A stretch of DNA of 64,000 nt from the NCBI RefSeq assembly GCF_024281035.1, contig NZ_JAMXLH010000076.1, positions 57,548 through 121,547 on the forward strand. The letters are read 5' to 3'. Shown here piece after piece: positions 1 to 8,293 of this stretch; the first letter of the stretch is position 1, and each line of letters starts with the position of its first letter. The position numbers and the translations under genes were made by a program. Source of the stretch: Paraburkholderia sp. GTDB taxonomy: Bacteria > Pseudomonadota > Gammaproteobacteria > Burkholderiales > Burkholderiaceae. The notes beneath the pieces are model-generated. The model had not been told where the DNA came from and ran no database searches. It saw only the letters and a list, made by a program, of their open reading frames with translations.

Positions 1-1601
1 CCCTTGCGGCGCGTTTGCGCGATGAAGTCCGCAGCGCGCTCGCCGATCATCACGGTCGGCGCGTTCGTGTTGCCGCCGATCAGCGTCGGCATCACCGAGG
101 CATCGACAATGCGCAATCCGCGCACGCCGCGTACGCGCAACTGCGTATCGACGACCGACCGCGCGTCGCCGCCCATGCGGCAGGTCGCAACCGGGTGATA
201 GATCGTGTCGGCGTGCGCGGCAATCGTCGCGCGCAGTTCGGCGTCCGTCTGCCCAGGGTGCGTGTAGAGTTCGCGCCCGCCAAGCTCCGCCAGCGGCGCC
301 GCATCGAGAATGGGCCGCACAAGCCGCACGCCCGCAACGAGCGCATCCATGTCGCGCGCATCGGAGAGAAAGCCCGGATCGATCACGGGCGCGACGCGCG
401 CGTCGGCGCTTGCGAGCGTGACCGTGCCGCGACTCGCCGGACGCAGCACGCATACATGCAGCGAATAGCCGTGGCCCCAGTGCATGCGGCGGCTGTGATC
501 GTCGACCAGCCCGGTGCAAAAGTGCAATTGCAGGTTGGGCCGGTCCAGACCGGGGCGGCTCTTCAGAAAGCCGCCCGCCTCCGCGACGTTCGACGTGAAC
601 ATGCCGCGCCGCGAACCGAAGTAACGCGCGAGCGCGGGCGCCATCTTCGCGAAGCCGCGCAGCGAATAACCGAACGCATCGGTCGTTTTCACGCGCAGGT
701 TGTAGGTGTAGTCGATGTGGTCGATCAGATTGCGGCCCACCTCGGGCGCGTCGTAACGAACCTGCAGGCCATGCGCGCGCAGTTGTTCGGCCGGGCCGAT
801 GCCCGAGCACATCAGCAACTGCGGCGTGTTGAACGCGCCCGCCGCGAGGATCACTTCGCCGCGCGCGCGCAGTTCCTCGACCCGGCCGCCGCGCGCGACG
901 TTCACGCCGGTCGTGCGCTCGCCGTCGAAGGTCACGCGCAGCACGGTCGCATCGGCAATCAGATGCAGGTTCGGGCGCTCGCGCCCATACAGGTACGCCC
1001 GCGCCACGCTGCAACGCTCGCCGCCGCGCTGCGTCACCTGATAGAAGCCGACGCCTTCCTGATCGGGTCCGTTGAAGTCGTTGTTTACGCGAAAGCCCGC
1101 TTCGAGCGCGGCCCGCACGAAGCGCTCCGCCACCGGGTTACGGACGCGCAGATCCGTGACGCCGAGCGGCCCGCCCGCGCCGTGCCAGGCGTTCGCGCCG
1201 CGCGTGTTGTCCTCGGCGCGCAGGAAGTACGGCAGCACGTCGCTAAAGGCCCAGCCCGTGCAGCCGAGCTTCGCCCATTCGTCGTAGTCGAGCGGATGGC
1301 CGCGCGTGTAGATCATCGCGTTGATGGCGCTCGATCCGCCAAAGCCGCGTCCGCGCGGCTGGTAGCCGCGCCGGCCTCCCAGCCCCGGCTGCGGCACGGT
1401 CTCGTAGCCGTAGTTGTTCTTCATCGCACGCGGCACGAGCCCGGCGACGCCCATCGGCATGTTGACGAGCAGATTGCGTTCGGTGTGCGGACCGGCTTCG
1501 ATCAGCGCGATCGTCGCTTCAGGACAGCGCAAGGCGAGCCGCCCGGCCAGCGAAGCGCCGCCCGATCCGGCGCCCACGATGATGTAGTCGTATTCCACCA
1601 T
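1..1601 (-). CDS. GMC-family FAD-dependent oxidoreductase (choline/alcohol dehydrogenase-like), C-terminus cut by window edge
   Basis: Flavoprotein oxidising an alcohol group, related to choline dehydrogenase and other GMC alcohol dehydrogenases. The start is the ATG giving MVEYDYIIVGAGSGGASLAG, which carries the N-terminal FAD-binding GxGxxG. A GMC signature follows in the middle (GAFNTPQLLMCSGIGP). Near the C-terminus are the active-site His region (YHPVATCRMGGD) and the Asn/His-region motif NTNAPTVMIGERAADF. About 533 residues are visible with no stop before the edge. The family is usually 530-560 residues, so only the last few are missing. An AGGAG-like purine run precedes the ATG. The substrate cannot be told from sequence; choline dehydrogenase itself is one possibility among many. 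Confidence 0.9.
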   Translation of the reverse strand, partial: MVEYDYIIVGAGSGGASLAGRLALRCPEATIALIEAGPHTERNLLVNMPMGVAGLVPRAMKNNYGYETVPQPGLGGRRGYQPRGRGFGGSSAINAMIYTRGHPLDYDEWAKLGCTGWAFSDVLPYFLRAEDNTRGANAWHGAGGPLGVTDLRVRNPVAERFVRAALEAGFRVNNDFNGPDQEGVGFYQVTQRGGERCSVARAYLYGRERPNLHLIADATVLRVTFDGERTTGVNVARGGRVEELRARGEVILAAGAFNTPQLLMCSGIGPAEQLRAHGLQVRYDAPEVGRNLIDHIDYTYNLRVKTTDAFGYSLRGFAKMAPALARYFGSRRGMFTSNVAEAGGFLKSRPGLDRPNLQLHFCTGLVDDHSRRMHWGHGYSLHVCVLRPASRGTVTLASADARVAPVIDPGFLSDARDMDALVAGVRLVRPILDAAPLAELGGRELYTHPGQTDAELRATIAAHADTIYHPVATCRMGGDARSVVDTQLRVRGVRGLRIVDASVMPTLIGGNTNAPTVMIGERAADFIAQTRRK

Positions 1602-1811
1602 CTCCTCCGTCTGTCTTTATTGGCGTTGCACCTGGGTCGCGCCCGACGCACGCTCGTTCGATAATTAGTTTTTTGCGCATTGTAGGAAGCGAGCAGAGCG
1701 AAGCGCGACACTTATGTCAGAGCCTTCCCTCTAATCGGCCGGAAGCGCGGCACGCCTGTCAAACCGGGAAACCCATATAAACGCGTTAAAGCGTCCACTG
1801 GAGCGTGTAGA

Positions 1812-1831
1812 CTTGTTTATACGTCAACAAG
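1812..1831. promoter_or_regulatory. Inverted repeat upstream of mazEF, candidate autoregulatory operator
   Basis: CTTGTT and AACAAG form a perfect 6-bp inverted repeat around an 8-bp centre, ending 14 bp before the antitoxin ATG. The centre includes a TTATAC that could serve as a -10 element. MazE-type antitoxins are known to repress their own operon through palindromes in this position. Assignment to this antitoxin is inference. Confidence 0.45.
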
Positions 1832-1845
1832 AGAGGGATTCCATC

Positions 1846-2100
1846 ATGGGAAAAACAGCGACGCTTACGATTCAGCAGTGGGGGAACAGCCTGGCTGTCC
1901 GCATTCCCGCTGCTGTCGCACGCGCGGCGCATTTTTCGGTCGGTCAGGAGGTCGAAGTGACGACCGATGAGGTGGGCGTGACGGTGAAACCGGTTGGTCC
2001 GCGCAAGCTCACGCTCGCGGAGAAACTGGCTCTGTTCGATCCGGAAAAGCACGGCGGCGAAGCGATGGCAACCTCCCGCGTTGGCGCGGAGGTGTGCTGA
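1846..2100 (+). CDS. mazE: MazE-like antitoxin (AbrB/SpoVT fold)
   Basis: Antitoxin of a type II toxin-antitoxin pair. It should bind DNA through its N-terminal swapped-hairpin AbrB domain and neutralise the toxin through its flexible C-terminus. The 84-residue product has the family's opening pattern of beta strands around QQWGNSLAVRIPAAVA, and a charged tail (EKLALFDPEKHGGEA) suited to toxin binding. A longer reading with 11 extra residues exists, but the ATG chosen follows a GAGAGGGA ribosome site. The stop overlaps the next start by one base (TGATG), so the pair is translationally coupled in the usual antitoxin-first order. Confidence 0.85.
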   Translation: MGKTATLTIQQWGNSLAVRIPAAVARAAHFSVGQEVEVTTDEVGVTVKPVGPRKLTLAEKLALFDPEKHGGEAMATSRVGAEVC

Positions 2101-2462
2101 TGGCAGGGGCGGTGTGGGCACCCGATCGCCGCGACATTATCTGGATTGACTGCAATCCGCAGGTCGGGCGCGAAATGAGGGACATGCATCCGATGCTGGT
2201 CCTGTCACCGAAGCCGTTCAACGAGCGGACCGGCATCGTCATCGGACTTCCCATGACGACCGCCAGATCCAACGACACGAATCCGTTTGCCATCAAGTTT
2301 CAGGGGCCGAAAAACGTCACGAGCTACGTGCTTGGACACCAGCCCAAATCGTTCGACTGGCGAGCGCGAGGCGCGAAGGCACACCCGTGGAAGCGCGTTC
2401 CGGATGAGGTGTTTGCTGCGGCGTGCGAACAGTTGAACCAGATTATCGCGATTGGCGACTAG
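2100..2462 (+). CDS. mazF: MazF/PemK-family endoribonuclease toxin
   Basis: Toxin of the pair, expected to cleave mRNA at short sequence motifs and arrest growth when not bound by the antitoxin. The 120-residue protein opens with APDRRDIIWIDCNPQVGREM, which matches the PemK/MazF start (a G-D-I-[VI]-W strand followed by the G-x-E loop). The conserved core MLVLSPKPFNERTGIVIGLPMTT follows, with the catalytic arginine and threonine/serine region expected there. Its ATG overlaps the antitoxin stop; a GTG two codons earlier is an alternative start. Sequence specificity cannot be predicted. Confidence 0.87.
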   Translation: MAGAVWAPDRRDIIWIDCNPQVGREMRDMHPMLVLSPKPFNERTGIVIGLPMTTARSNDTNPFAIKFQGPKNVTSYVLGHQPKSFDWRARGAKAHPWKRVPDEVFAAACEQLNQIIAIGD

Positions 2463-2568
2463 GAAACGGCGGCGTGACGTTTGACACGCCAAAGACGCTC
2501 GCGGGCAACGTGATCTCCCGCGCTCGCGAGTGCAGGTAACCACGCAGATGCCGCGCGCTTTCCGCGCG

Positions 2569-2644
2569 ACTACCACACAACTACACGCAACTACCAAGCA
2601 ACTACCACGCGATTACCACGCGATTACCACGCGATTACCACGCA
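2569..2644. repeat. 11-bp imperfect tandem repeat upstream of aidB-like gene
   Basis: About seven consecutive units of the form A(C/T)TACCACGCG. The central three or four are nearly identical; one unit is 10 bp and the edges degenerate. The array lies in the 242-bp gap between mazF and the acyl-CoA dehydrogenase gene and ends about 60 bp before that start. Two GC-rich hairpins, without a T-tract, sit just after mazF in the same gap. The 11-bp period is close to one helical turn. Confidence 0.85.
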
Positions 2645-2704
2645 GTCACCATAATCAGACAAGGCCGCGCGCACCCGCGCCCAAGGCCCAAAGGAGACAG
2701 GCAG

Positions 2705-4423
2705 ATGGAAAGAGCACATCGCCCCGGCACGAGCCACGAGGTCACGAATCAGGCGCCGCCGCTCGCCGACTACAACCTTTTCACCACCGACGCCGCGCTC
2801 GCCGAATCGCTCGCACGCGCGGGCGCCGGGTGGCATCGCGAGGCGCTCGAACGCGACGGCGCGCGCCTCGGCACCGCCGAGGTGATCGCGCTCGCCGATC
2901 TCGCCAATCGCCACACGCCCGAACTCTTCACGCACAGCCCGCGCGGCGAGCGCATCGATGCGCTCGAATTTCATCCGGCGTGGCATCGCCTGCTCGCGCT
3001 GCTGCGCGCCGAGGGCCTGCAGGCGCTGCCGTTCTCGAACCCGCAGCCCGGCGCGATGGCCGCGCGCTGCGCGGGCTACTTCCTGCACGCGCAGATCGAA
3101 TCGGGCGCGCTGTGCCCCACCACGATGACCTTCGCGAGCATCCCCGTGCTGCGGCGCGAACCCGCGCTTTTCGAAACGCTGCGCGAGCGCCTTTACGCGC
3201 GCGAACACGATCCGCGCGACATGCCGTGGCAGCAGAAGACGTCGATGATGATCGGCATGGGCATGACCGAAAAGCAGGGCGGCTCCGACGTGCGCAGCAA
3301 CCGCACCGAAGCGCACGCCGCAGGTACCACCGCGGGCACCGCCACCGGGCGCGGCGCCGAGTACCGCCTGACCGGGCACAAGTGGTTTCTCTCCGCGCCG
3401 CAATGCGACGCGCATCTGGTGCTCGCGCGAAGCGGCGCTCACGACGGCCTCTCGTGCTTCTTCGTGCCGCGCTTCGCGCCGGACGGCACGAAGAACACCG
3501 TGAACGTGCAGCGCCTGAAGAACAAGCTCGGCAACCGCTCCAACGCAAGCAGCGAAGTCGAGTTCTTCGACGCGTACGGCGTGATGATCGGCGACGAGGG
3601 ACGCGGCGTGCAGACCATCATCGAAATGACGAACTACACGCGGCTCGATTGCGTGATCGGCAGCGCGGCGCTCATGCGCGCGGCGCTCGTCGAGGCGATC
3701 CATCATGCGCGCCATCGCAGCGCGTTCGGACGTCTGCTTGCCGATCAGCAGCTCATGCAGAACGTGCTCGCCGATCTCGCGCTCGAATCGGAGGCCGCGA
3801 CGGTGCTGTTCATGCGCCTCGCGCATGCGTTCGAGGAAGACGCGGGCGCGCACGTCGCCCAGTCGCCCGAAGAGCGCGCATGGCGCCGCATCGTCACGCC
3901 CGCCGCGAAGTTCTGGGTCTGCAAGCGCGCGATCGCGTTCACCGGCGAGGCCATGGAGGTCTGGGGCGGCAACGGCTACGTCGAGGAAGGTCCGATGGCG
4001 CGCCTCTATCGCGAAGCGCCGGTCAATTCGATCTGGGAAGGTTCGGGCAACGTAATGTGCCTCGACGTGCTGCGCGCGCTCGAACGCGAAGCCGACGCCG
4101 CCCAGACGCTCTTTCTCGCGTGGCGGCGCGAGGCGCAGGGGCATCCGGTGCTCACGGCCGCGCTCGATCGTCTGTCGGCACTGCTCAACGGTGCGCCTGG
4201 CACGCGCGAAGCGAGCGCGCGGCACATCGCGCAGCAGATCGTACTGATCGCGCAGGCACTGTTGTTGCGCGAGGGCCCGCAGGATGTCGCCGACGCCTTC
4301 ATCGCCACGCGGCTCGGCGAACGCGACGGCGACGGCAATGGCAACTGCGGCCGCGTGGCCGGCACGCTGCCTGCGCGGTTCGACCATGCAGCTTTAGTGG
4401 CGCGCGCGTTCCCGGCCATCTGA
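2705..4423 (+). CDS. aidB: AidB-like acyl-CoA dehydrogenase
   Basis: FAD flavoprotein of the acyl-CoA dehydrogenase superfamily, 572 residues. It closely follows the AidB branch, which in E. coli is induced by alkylation damage and has DNA-binding and isovaleryl-CoA dehydrogenase activity. Visible family signatures in order: ADYNLFTTDAALAE near the N-terminus, MTEKQGGSDVRSN (flavin and substrate strand), HKWFLSAPQCDAHLVLA, RLKNKLGNRSNASSEVEF, and near the C-terminus MEVWGGNGYVEEG followed by REAPVNSIWEGSGNVMCLD. A strong AAGGAGA ribosome site precedes the ATG. The following aldehyde dehydrogenase is on the same strand 77 bp downstream. Whether it acts in alkylation defence or only in catabolism cannot be decided here. 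Confidence 0.85.
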   Translation: MERAHRPGTSHEVTNQAPPLADYNLFTTDAALAESLARAGAGWHREALERDGARLGTAEVIALADLANRHTPELFTHSPRGERIDALEFHPAWHRLLALLRAEGLQALPFSNPQPGAMAARCAGYFLHAQIESGALCPTTMTFASIPVLRREPALFETLRERLYAREHDPRDMPWQQKTSMMIGMGMTEKQGGSDVRSNRTEAHAAGTTAGTATGRGAEYRLTGHKWFLSAPQCDAHLVLARSGAHDGLSCFFVPRFAPDGTKNTVNVQRLKNKLGNRSNASSEVEFFDAYGVMIGDEGRGVQTIIEMTNYTRLDCVIGSAALMRAALVEAIHHARHRSAFGRLLADQQLMQNVLADLALESEAATVLFMRLAHAFEEDAGAHVAQSPEERAWRRIVTPAAKFWVCKRAIAFTGEAMEVWGGNGYVEEGPMARLYREAPVNSIWEGSGNVMCLDVLRALEREADAAQTLFLAWRREAQGHPVLTAALDRLSALLNGAPGTREASARHIAQQIVLIAQALLLREGPQDVADAFIATRLGERDGDGNGNCGRVAGTLPARFDHAALVARAFPAI

Positions 4424-4500
4424 CCCACGGCCCGCCACGCCATGCCACGCCACGCCATGCACGATCATTCGAACGTTCAAGCCCTGAGGACCGACCGACC

Positions 4501-5922
4501 ATGAAACAGGATCTGCCCGAATCCGTCTCGCGCGATCCCCTCGCCGCCCTGCTCGACGTGCAGCGCGACGCGTTCCTGCGCGAGCCGTTCCCTGCGTGGG
4601 AGGTGCGCGCACGCCACCTGAGGGCGTTGCGCGCGATGCTCTTCGACAATCGCGACGCACTGGCCGAAGCGATGAACGCCGACTTCGGCCAGCGCTCGAA
4701 AGCCGAGGTCACGCTTTCGGAATTCGTCGTACTCAAGCAGGAAATCGACGGCGCGCTGAAGCACGGCGCGCGCTGGATGAAGCCGCAGCGCCGCAGCGTC
4801 GGCAAATGGCTGCGGCCCGGGCGCGCGAGAATCGTGCCGCAGCCGCTCGGCGTGGCGGGCATTGTCGTGCCGTGGAACTATCCGCTGCTGCTCGGCGCGG
4901 GGCCGCTCGTCTGCGCGCTCGCGGCGGGCAACCGCGCGATGATCAAGATGTCGGAGTTGACGCCGCGCACCTCGGCGCTCTTCGAGGCCCTCATCGAAAA
5001 GACCTTCTCGCGCGACCACGTCGCCGTGGTCAACGGCGACGCGTCCGTCGGCGCCGCGTTCGCGGCGCTGCCGTTCGACCACCTGCTGTTCACGGGCTCG
5101 ACGCGCATCGGCCACGAGGTCATGCGCGCGGCGTCGGCCAACCTGACGCCCGTGACGCTGGAGCTCGGCGGCAAATCACCGGCGCTGATCGGCGAGCACG
5201 CGCGTTTCGACTACGCGGTCGACAGCCTCCTGCTCGGCAAGACGCTCAACGCGGGTCAAACCTGCATCGCGCCCGACTACGTGCTGCTGCCGCGCGGCCA
5301 GGAGGCGGCGTTCATCGAGCGCGCCCGCGCGCGCTTCGCGCAGCTTTATCCGGACTTCCTCGACAACCGCGATTACACGTCGATCATCTCGGCGCGCCAC
5401 TACGAGCGGCTCGTGCGCATCGCCGACGAGGCACTGGCGGCGGGCGCGCAACTGCATCCGCTCGGCGCTCAGGACGAGGCTGCGCGGCGCATGGCGCCCG
5501 TCATCGTGACGGACGCTCCGGCGAACACGGCGCTCATGCAGGAGGAGATCTTCGGGCCGCTCTTGCCGCTCGTGCCCTACGACACGCTCGACGACGCGTT
5601 GCGCTACGTGAATTCGCGCGCACGCCCGCTCGCGCTCTACCTCTACGCCGACGACGCACGCACGATCGAGCGCGTGACGCGCGAGACGATCGCGGGCGGG
5701 ATGTCGGTGAACGAGACGCTGATGCACATCGCCGCCGAGGGCCTGCCGTTCGGCGGCGTCGGGGCAAGCGGCATGGGCGCGTATCACGGCTACGAGGGTT
5801 TCGCGACTTTTTCGAAGCTGAAGCCGGTGTTCACACAGGCGCGGCTCAACGCGCGCGGGCTGATCGCGCCGCCCTACGGCCTGATCTTTCGCTTCCTGAT
5901 CAATCTGATGATGAAGTTCTGA
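4501..5922 (+). CDS. calB: Coniferyl-aldehyde-dehydrogenase-like NAD(P)-dependent aldehyde dehydrogenase
   Basis: Oxidises an aldehyde to a carboxylic acid with NAD(P)+. The 473-residue protein has the aldehyde dehydrogenase cofactor fold, the general-base Glu in TLELGGKSPA (about residue 221) and the catalytic Cys in AGQTCIAPDY (about residue 255), 34 residues apart as the family requires. The short form, PWNYPLL motif, and hydrophobic end (GLIFRFLINLMMKF) match the coniferyl or long-chain aldehyde dehydrogenase clade. It follows the AidB-like gene on the same strand. Its 3' end overlaps the convergent FlhB-tail gene by 23 bp. The natural substrate is inferred only from clade resemblance. 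Confidence 0.83.
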   Translation: MKQDLPESVSRDPLAALLDVQRDAFLREPFPAWEVRARHLRALRAMLFDNRDALAEAMNADFGQRSKAEVTLSEFVVLKQEIDGALKHGARWMKPQRRSVGKWLRPGRARIVPQPLGVAGIVVPWNYPLLLGAGPLVCALAAGNRAMIKMSELTPRTSALFEALIEKTFSRDHVAVVNGDASVGAAFAALPFDHLLFTGSTRIGHEVMRAASANLTPVTLELGGKSPALIGEHARFDYAVDSLLLGKTLNAGQTCIAPDYVLLPRGQEAAFIERARARFAQLYPDFLDNRDYTSIISARHYERLVRIADEALAAGAQLHPLGAQDEAARRMAPVIVTDAPANTALMQEEIFGPLLPLVPYDTLDDALRYVNSRARPLALYLYADDARTIERVTRETIAGGMSVNETLMHIAAEGLPFGGVGASGMGAYHGYEGFATFSKLKPVFTQARLNARGLIAPPYGLIFRFLINLMMKF

Positions 5923-6286
5923 ACGGCGCAAGCGCCAGGAACGGCGACGCGCGACGCTGCGCGTTGCGTTCCGGCGCGGCGGCGGCAGGTTCGGGCTCGG
6001 GTGCGGGCGGCGGCGCACTGCTGACGGCTTCGAGCTGATGCAGCCACGCGAGCAGTTCGGCCACGGCCTGGTAGAGCTGGGGCGGAATCTTCGAGTCGAG
6101 ATCGACCTGCATCAGCAGCGACATCATCTGCGGCGACTCGTGCACGTAGAGGCCCGCTTCCTTTGCGCGCTGAATGATCATGTCCGCGACGAGGCCGTAG
6201 CCCTTCGCGACGACGCGCGGTGCGCCGTCGGCGGCGGGGGCGTCGTAGGCGAGCGCGGCGGCGCTCTTGCGATGCATGCGGCTCAT
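5900..6286 (-). CDS. Stand-alone FlhB C-terminal (type III export switch) domain protein
   Basis: 128-residue soluble protein resembling only the cytoplasmic tail of the export-gate protein FlhB downstream of its self-cleavage site. The stretch from RVVAKGYGLVADMIIQRAKE through YVHESPQMMSLLMQVDLDSK to IPPQLYQAVAELLAWLHQLE aligns with the end of the complete FlhB encoded elsewhere in the window. It has no transmembrane segment and no NPTH motif, so it cannot form a pore or self-cleave. Its ATG overlaps the stop of the preceding FliK-like gene (TAATG), giving a coupled ruler-plus-switch pair. A Pro/Glu/Ala linker ends the protein. Homologues are often annotated FhlB or 'FlhB-like'; a modulating role in hook-length switching is inferred. 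Confidence 0.82.
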   Translation of the reverse strand: MSRMHRKSAAALAYDAPAADGAPRVVAKGYGLVADMIIQRAKEAGLYVHESPQMMSLLMQVDLDSKIPPQLYQAVAELLAWLHQLEAVSSAPPPAPEPEPAAAAPERNAQRRASPFLALAPFRTSSSD

Positions 6287-7887
6287 TACAGATCCCAGTC
6301 GAGATAGCCTGCGCCCGCGACGGCCGCGCTCGCCTGCGGCTCCGCCGGACGGGCCTGCGCAGCCGCCTGGGCAGCCTGCGCTGCCTGAGCCGCCTGCGCT
6401 GCTTGAGCCGCCTGAGCCTCTTGAGCCTCTTGCGCGGCGGCGCGCGCATACGCGCTCGCGGCTTTCGCGGCTTCGGCCGTTCCCGGCGCGCCGCTGCCGA
6501 CTTCGCGGATCGAGAATCCCGTGAGCGCGAGACCGAGCGCTTCGAGGCGGCCCTTCAACGCATTGCCGCCTTCAACGAGACGCGACGCGCCGTCCGGGTT
6601 CGCCTGCACCCGCACGGCAAGCGACTGGCCGGTGAGCGTCAGCTCGGCATCGACGGTGCCGAGCGACGGCAGCGCAAGCGTGAGCCGCGTGCGCCACTGC
6701 GCGTCGTCGGGATCGGCTGCGCCGTGACGCGGATCGCGCGCGTCGACGCGGTCTTGCTGGATGCTCCAGTCGAGGCGCACGCCCGCCCAGGCCTCGCCGG
6801 TCCAGCGGAATTCGCCGGTCGCCAGCAGATCGAGCTGTTGCCGCACGAGCGGAATCACAGCCGGATGAATCGAAGCGCCTGCCGCCTGCGCGTCGTGCGA
6901 TGCGGACGACGACGCAGGCAACAACGTGGGCAAAAGCGCGGCTTCGGAAAGCGCGCCGCTCGCCCGCACGAGCACGGCGTTCGTCGCGAGCGCGGCTGGG
7001 CCGGACTGGGCGGCCGCATTGCGTGCGAGCGACGCGTTCGCGCTGTCCGCCTGCTGCTCGCGCGCACCCGCTGCGGGCGTTTCGGTCCAGAACACATCGT
7101 CAGCGTCGCTTGCGGCGAGGCTCCAGTCGCGCGGCAACTGGACGGCGCCGTCGACGAGCCGGTTCTGCGGTTCGGCGGCGAGCGACGCGGGCGTGCGCTG
7201 GCCTTGCAGCCATTGCGCGAGATGGGATTCGTAAAAGAGGCCGCTGTCCGTGACGGTCTGCGCGAGCGCTGCCGCAAGCGCGGCAACCGGGGTTGCCGCC
7301 GCCTGGCTGGCCGCCGTAGCCGCAGTCGTCTGGCCAGCCGCAGCAGCGGAAGCCGCCGTGCCGTTTTGCGCGCCTGCGGTCGTGGCGGCCTGCGCGGCGT
7401 CTGCCGTGCCGGAACCGGCTGGATTGCCGCTCACGCCCGTTTGCGTTTCGGTTTGTGTCAGTGCGGCGGCGTCGCCAGCGAGCAGTTCGGCTTCGATCAG
7501 CGCGGCCTGCGCGGCGGCATCAGCTGCGCCCGGCAATGGGACCGAACCCAGGACCGAACCAGGCAGCGAACCCGGCAACGCGCCCGCCCCGGCTTGCGTC
7601 GCGGCACCCGGATCGCTCCAGACCGGCGCGTTGCCGACCACCGCGGGCGTCGCTTCGCCGCCCGAACGGATAATCGCGTCGAGCGTGAGCGCCACAGCCG
7701 AGAGTACGGTTTGCGCCGAGGCCTGCTGCGTGGCGCCCGTGACCGCATCGGGCAGCGTCGGCGTGCCGGTCGCAAGCGCCGATACGTCCGTCTGCGTCGC
7801 GCCCGTGCTGCCTTGCGACCCCACCGGATTGAGCGCGCTCGAGCGGTTCGCGACGAGCGCGGCGCTTCCCGTGTCGATTCCGTTCAT
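6286..7887 (-). CDS. Second FliK-like flagellar hook-length control protein
   Basis: 533-residue Ala/Gln/Thr-rich protein with a folded C-terminal Flg_hook-type domain. That domain runs roughly from WTGEAWAGVRLDWSIQQD through TRLTLALPSLGTVDAELTLT to LAVRVQANPDGASRLVEGG and LKGRLEALGLALTGFSIREV. Such domains are known to contact FlhB and end hook growth. The window also encodes a canonical fliK at the end of the fliFGHIJ operon, so this is a paralogue. It follows fliT and is coupled to the FlhB-tail gene. A run of AAQ-type repeats (around residues 490-515) forms a low-complexity tail. Its own target, for example another secretion stage, is unknown. Confidence 0.8.
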   Translation of the reverse strand: MNGIDTGSAALVANRSSALNPVGSQGSTGATQTDVSALATGTPTLPDAVTGATQQASAQTVLSAVALTLDAIIRSGGEATPAVVGNAPVWSDPGAATQAGAGALPGSLPGSVLGSVPLPGAADAAAQAALIEAELLAGDAAALTQTETQTGVSGNPAGSGTADAAQAATTAGAQNGTAASAAAAGQTTAATAASQAAATPVAALAAALAQTVTDSGLFYESHLAQWLQGQRTPASLAAEPQNRLVDGAVQLPRDWSLAASDADDVFWTETPAAGAREQQADSANASLARNAAAQSGPAALATNAVLVRASGALSEAALLPTLLPASSSASHDAQAAGASIHPAVIPLVRQQLDLLATGEFRWTGEAWAGVRLDWSIQQDRVDARDPRHGAADPDDAQWRTRLTLALPSLGTVDAELTLTGQSLAVRVQANPDGASRLVEGGNALKGRLEALGLALTGFSIREVGSGAPGTAEAAKAASAYARAAAQEAQEAQAAQAAQAAQAAQAAQAAAQARPAEPQASAAVAGAGYLDWDL

Positions 7888-7963
7888 GCATTCCCCGAGG
7901 CCGGCGGGTCGTCGCGCGCGTCGCGCTCCGCCCAGGTATCAATGTCGATCGGGCGCGGCGCGC

Positions 7964-8293
7964 CTAGCGCACGCCGTAGAGTTCCTGCAACACCCGCCCG
8001 GGGCGCGTCTTGCCGGCAAAGAGCGCCGCGAGACGCGTCATGCACGGGCTCGCCAGTTCGCGGATCGCCGCGTCGTCGGCGAGGATCTGGCGGATCAGCT
8101 CGAATTTGCGCGCGCGCTCGTGGGTCGACAGCAGCGTGCCGCCGTCCGCAGCCTTGAGCGCGTCGACGAGGTGGCGATACTCCTCCTGGAGATCGATCAG
8201 ATCGTCCCAGTGCGCACCGCGTGCTGCGCAGAGCATCCGCTCTGAGACTGCCGCTATCGCTTCGTAGCGGGCGAAGTAGTCTGCGTTCGTCAT
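7964..8293 (-). CDS. fliT: FliT, flagellar export chaperone for FliD
   Basis: Small helical 109-residue protein in the position and size expected of FliT. In enterics FliT escorts the filament cap FliD to the export gate and, when free, inhibits FlhDC. The sequence is weakly conserved in this family; helix-forming segments such as YEAIAAVSERMLCAARG and DDLIDLQEEYRHLVDALKA fit. The start overlaps the fliS stop by four bases (ATGA). The FliD partner is not encoded in the window. Confidence 0.78.
   Translation of the reverse strand: MTNADYFARYEAIAAVSERMLCAARGAHWDDLIDLQEEYRHLVDALKAADGGTLLSTHERARKFELIRQILADDAAIRELASPCMTRLAALFAGKTRPGRVLQELYGVR

Noticed and set aside
15..1664. 549-codon open frame on the plus strand opposite the GMC oxidoreductase
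   Set aside because: Arg/His-rich composition and no family motif; the minus strand gives a full FAD-binding protein.
2569..2644. Possible CRISPR array
   Set aside because: Units are contiguous 11-bp repeats without spacers, and no cas genes are present.
2530..4490. Long open frame in another plus-strand frame that runs into calB
   Set aside because: The first 600 or so codons are Arg-rich shadow sequence of the AidB-like gene; only the part from position 4501 is real.
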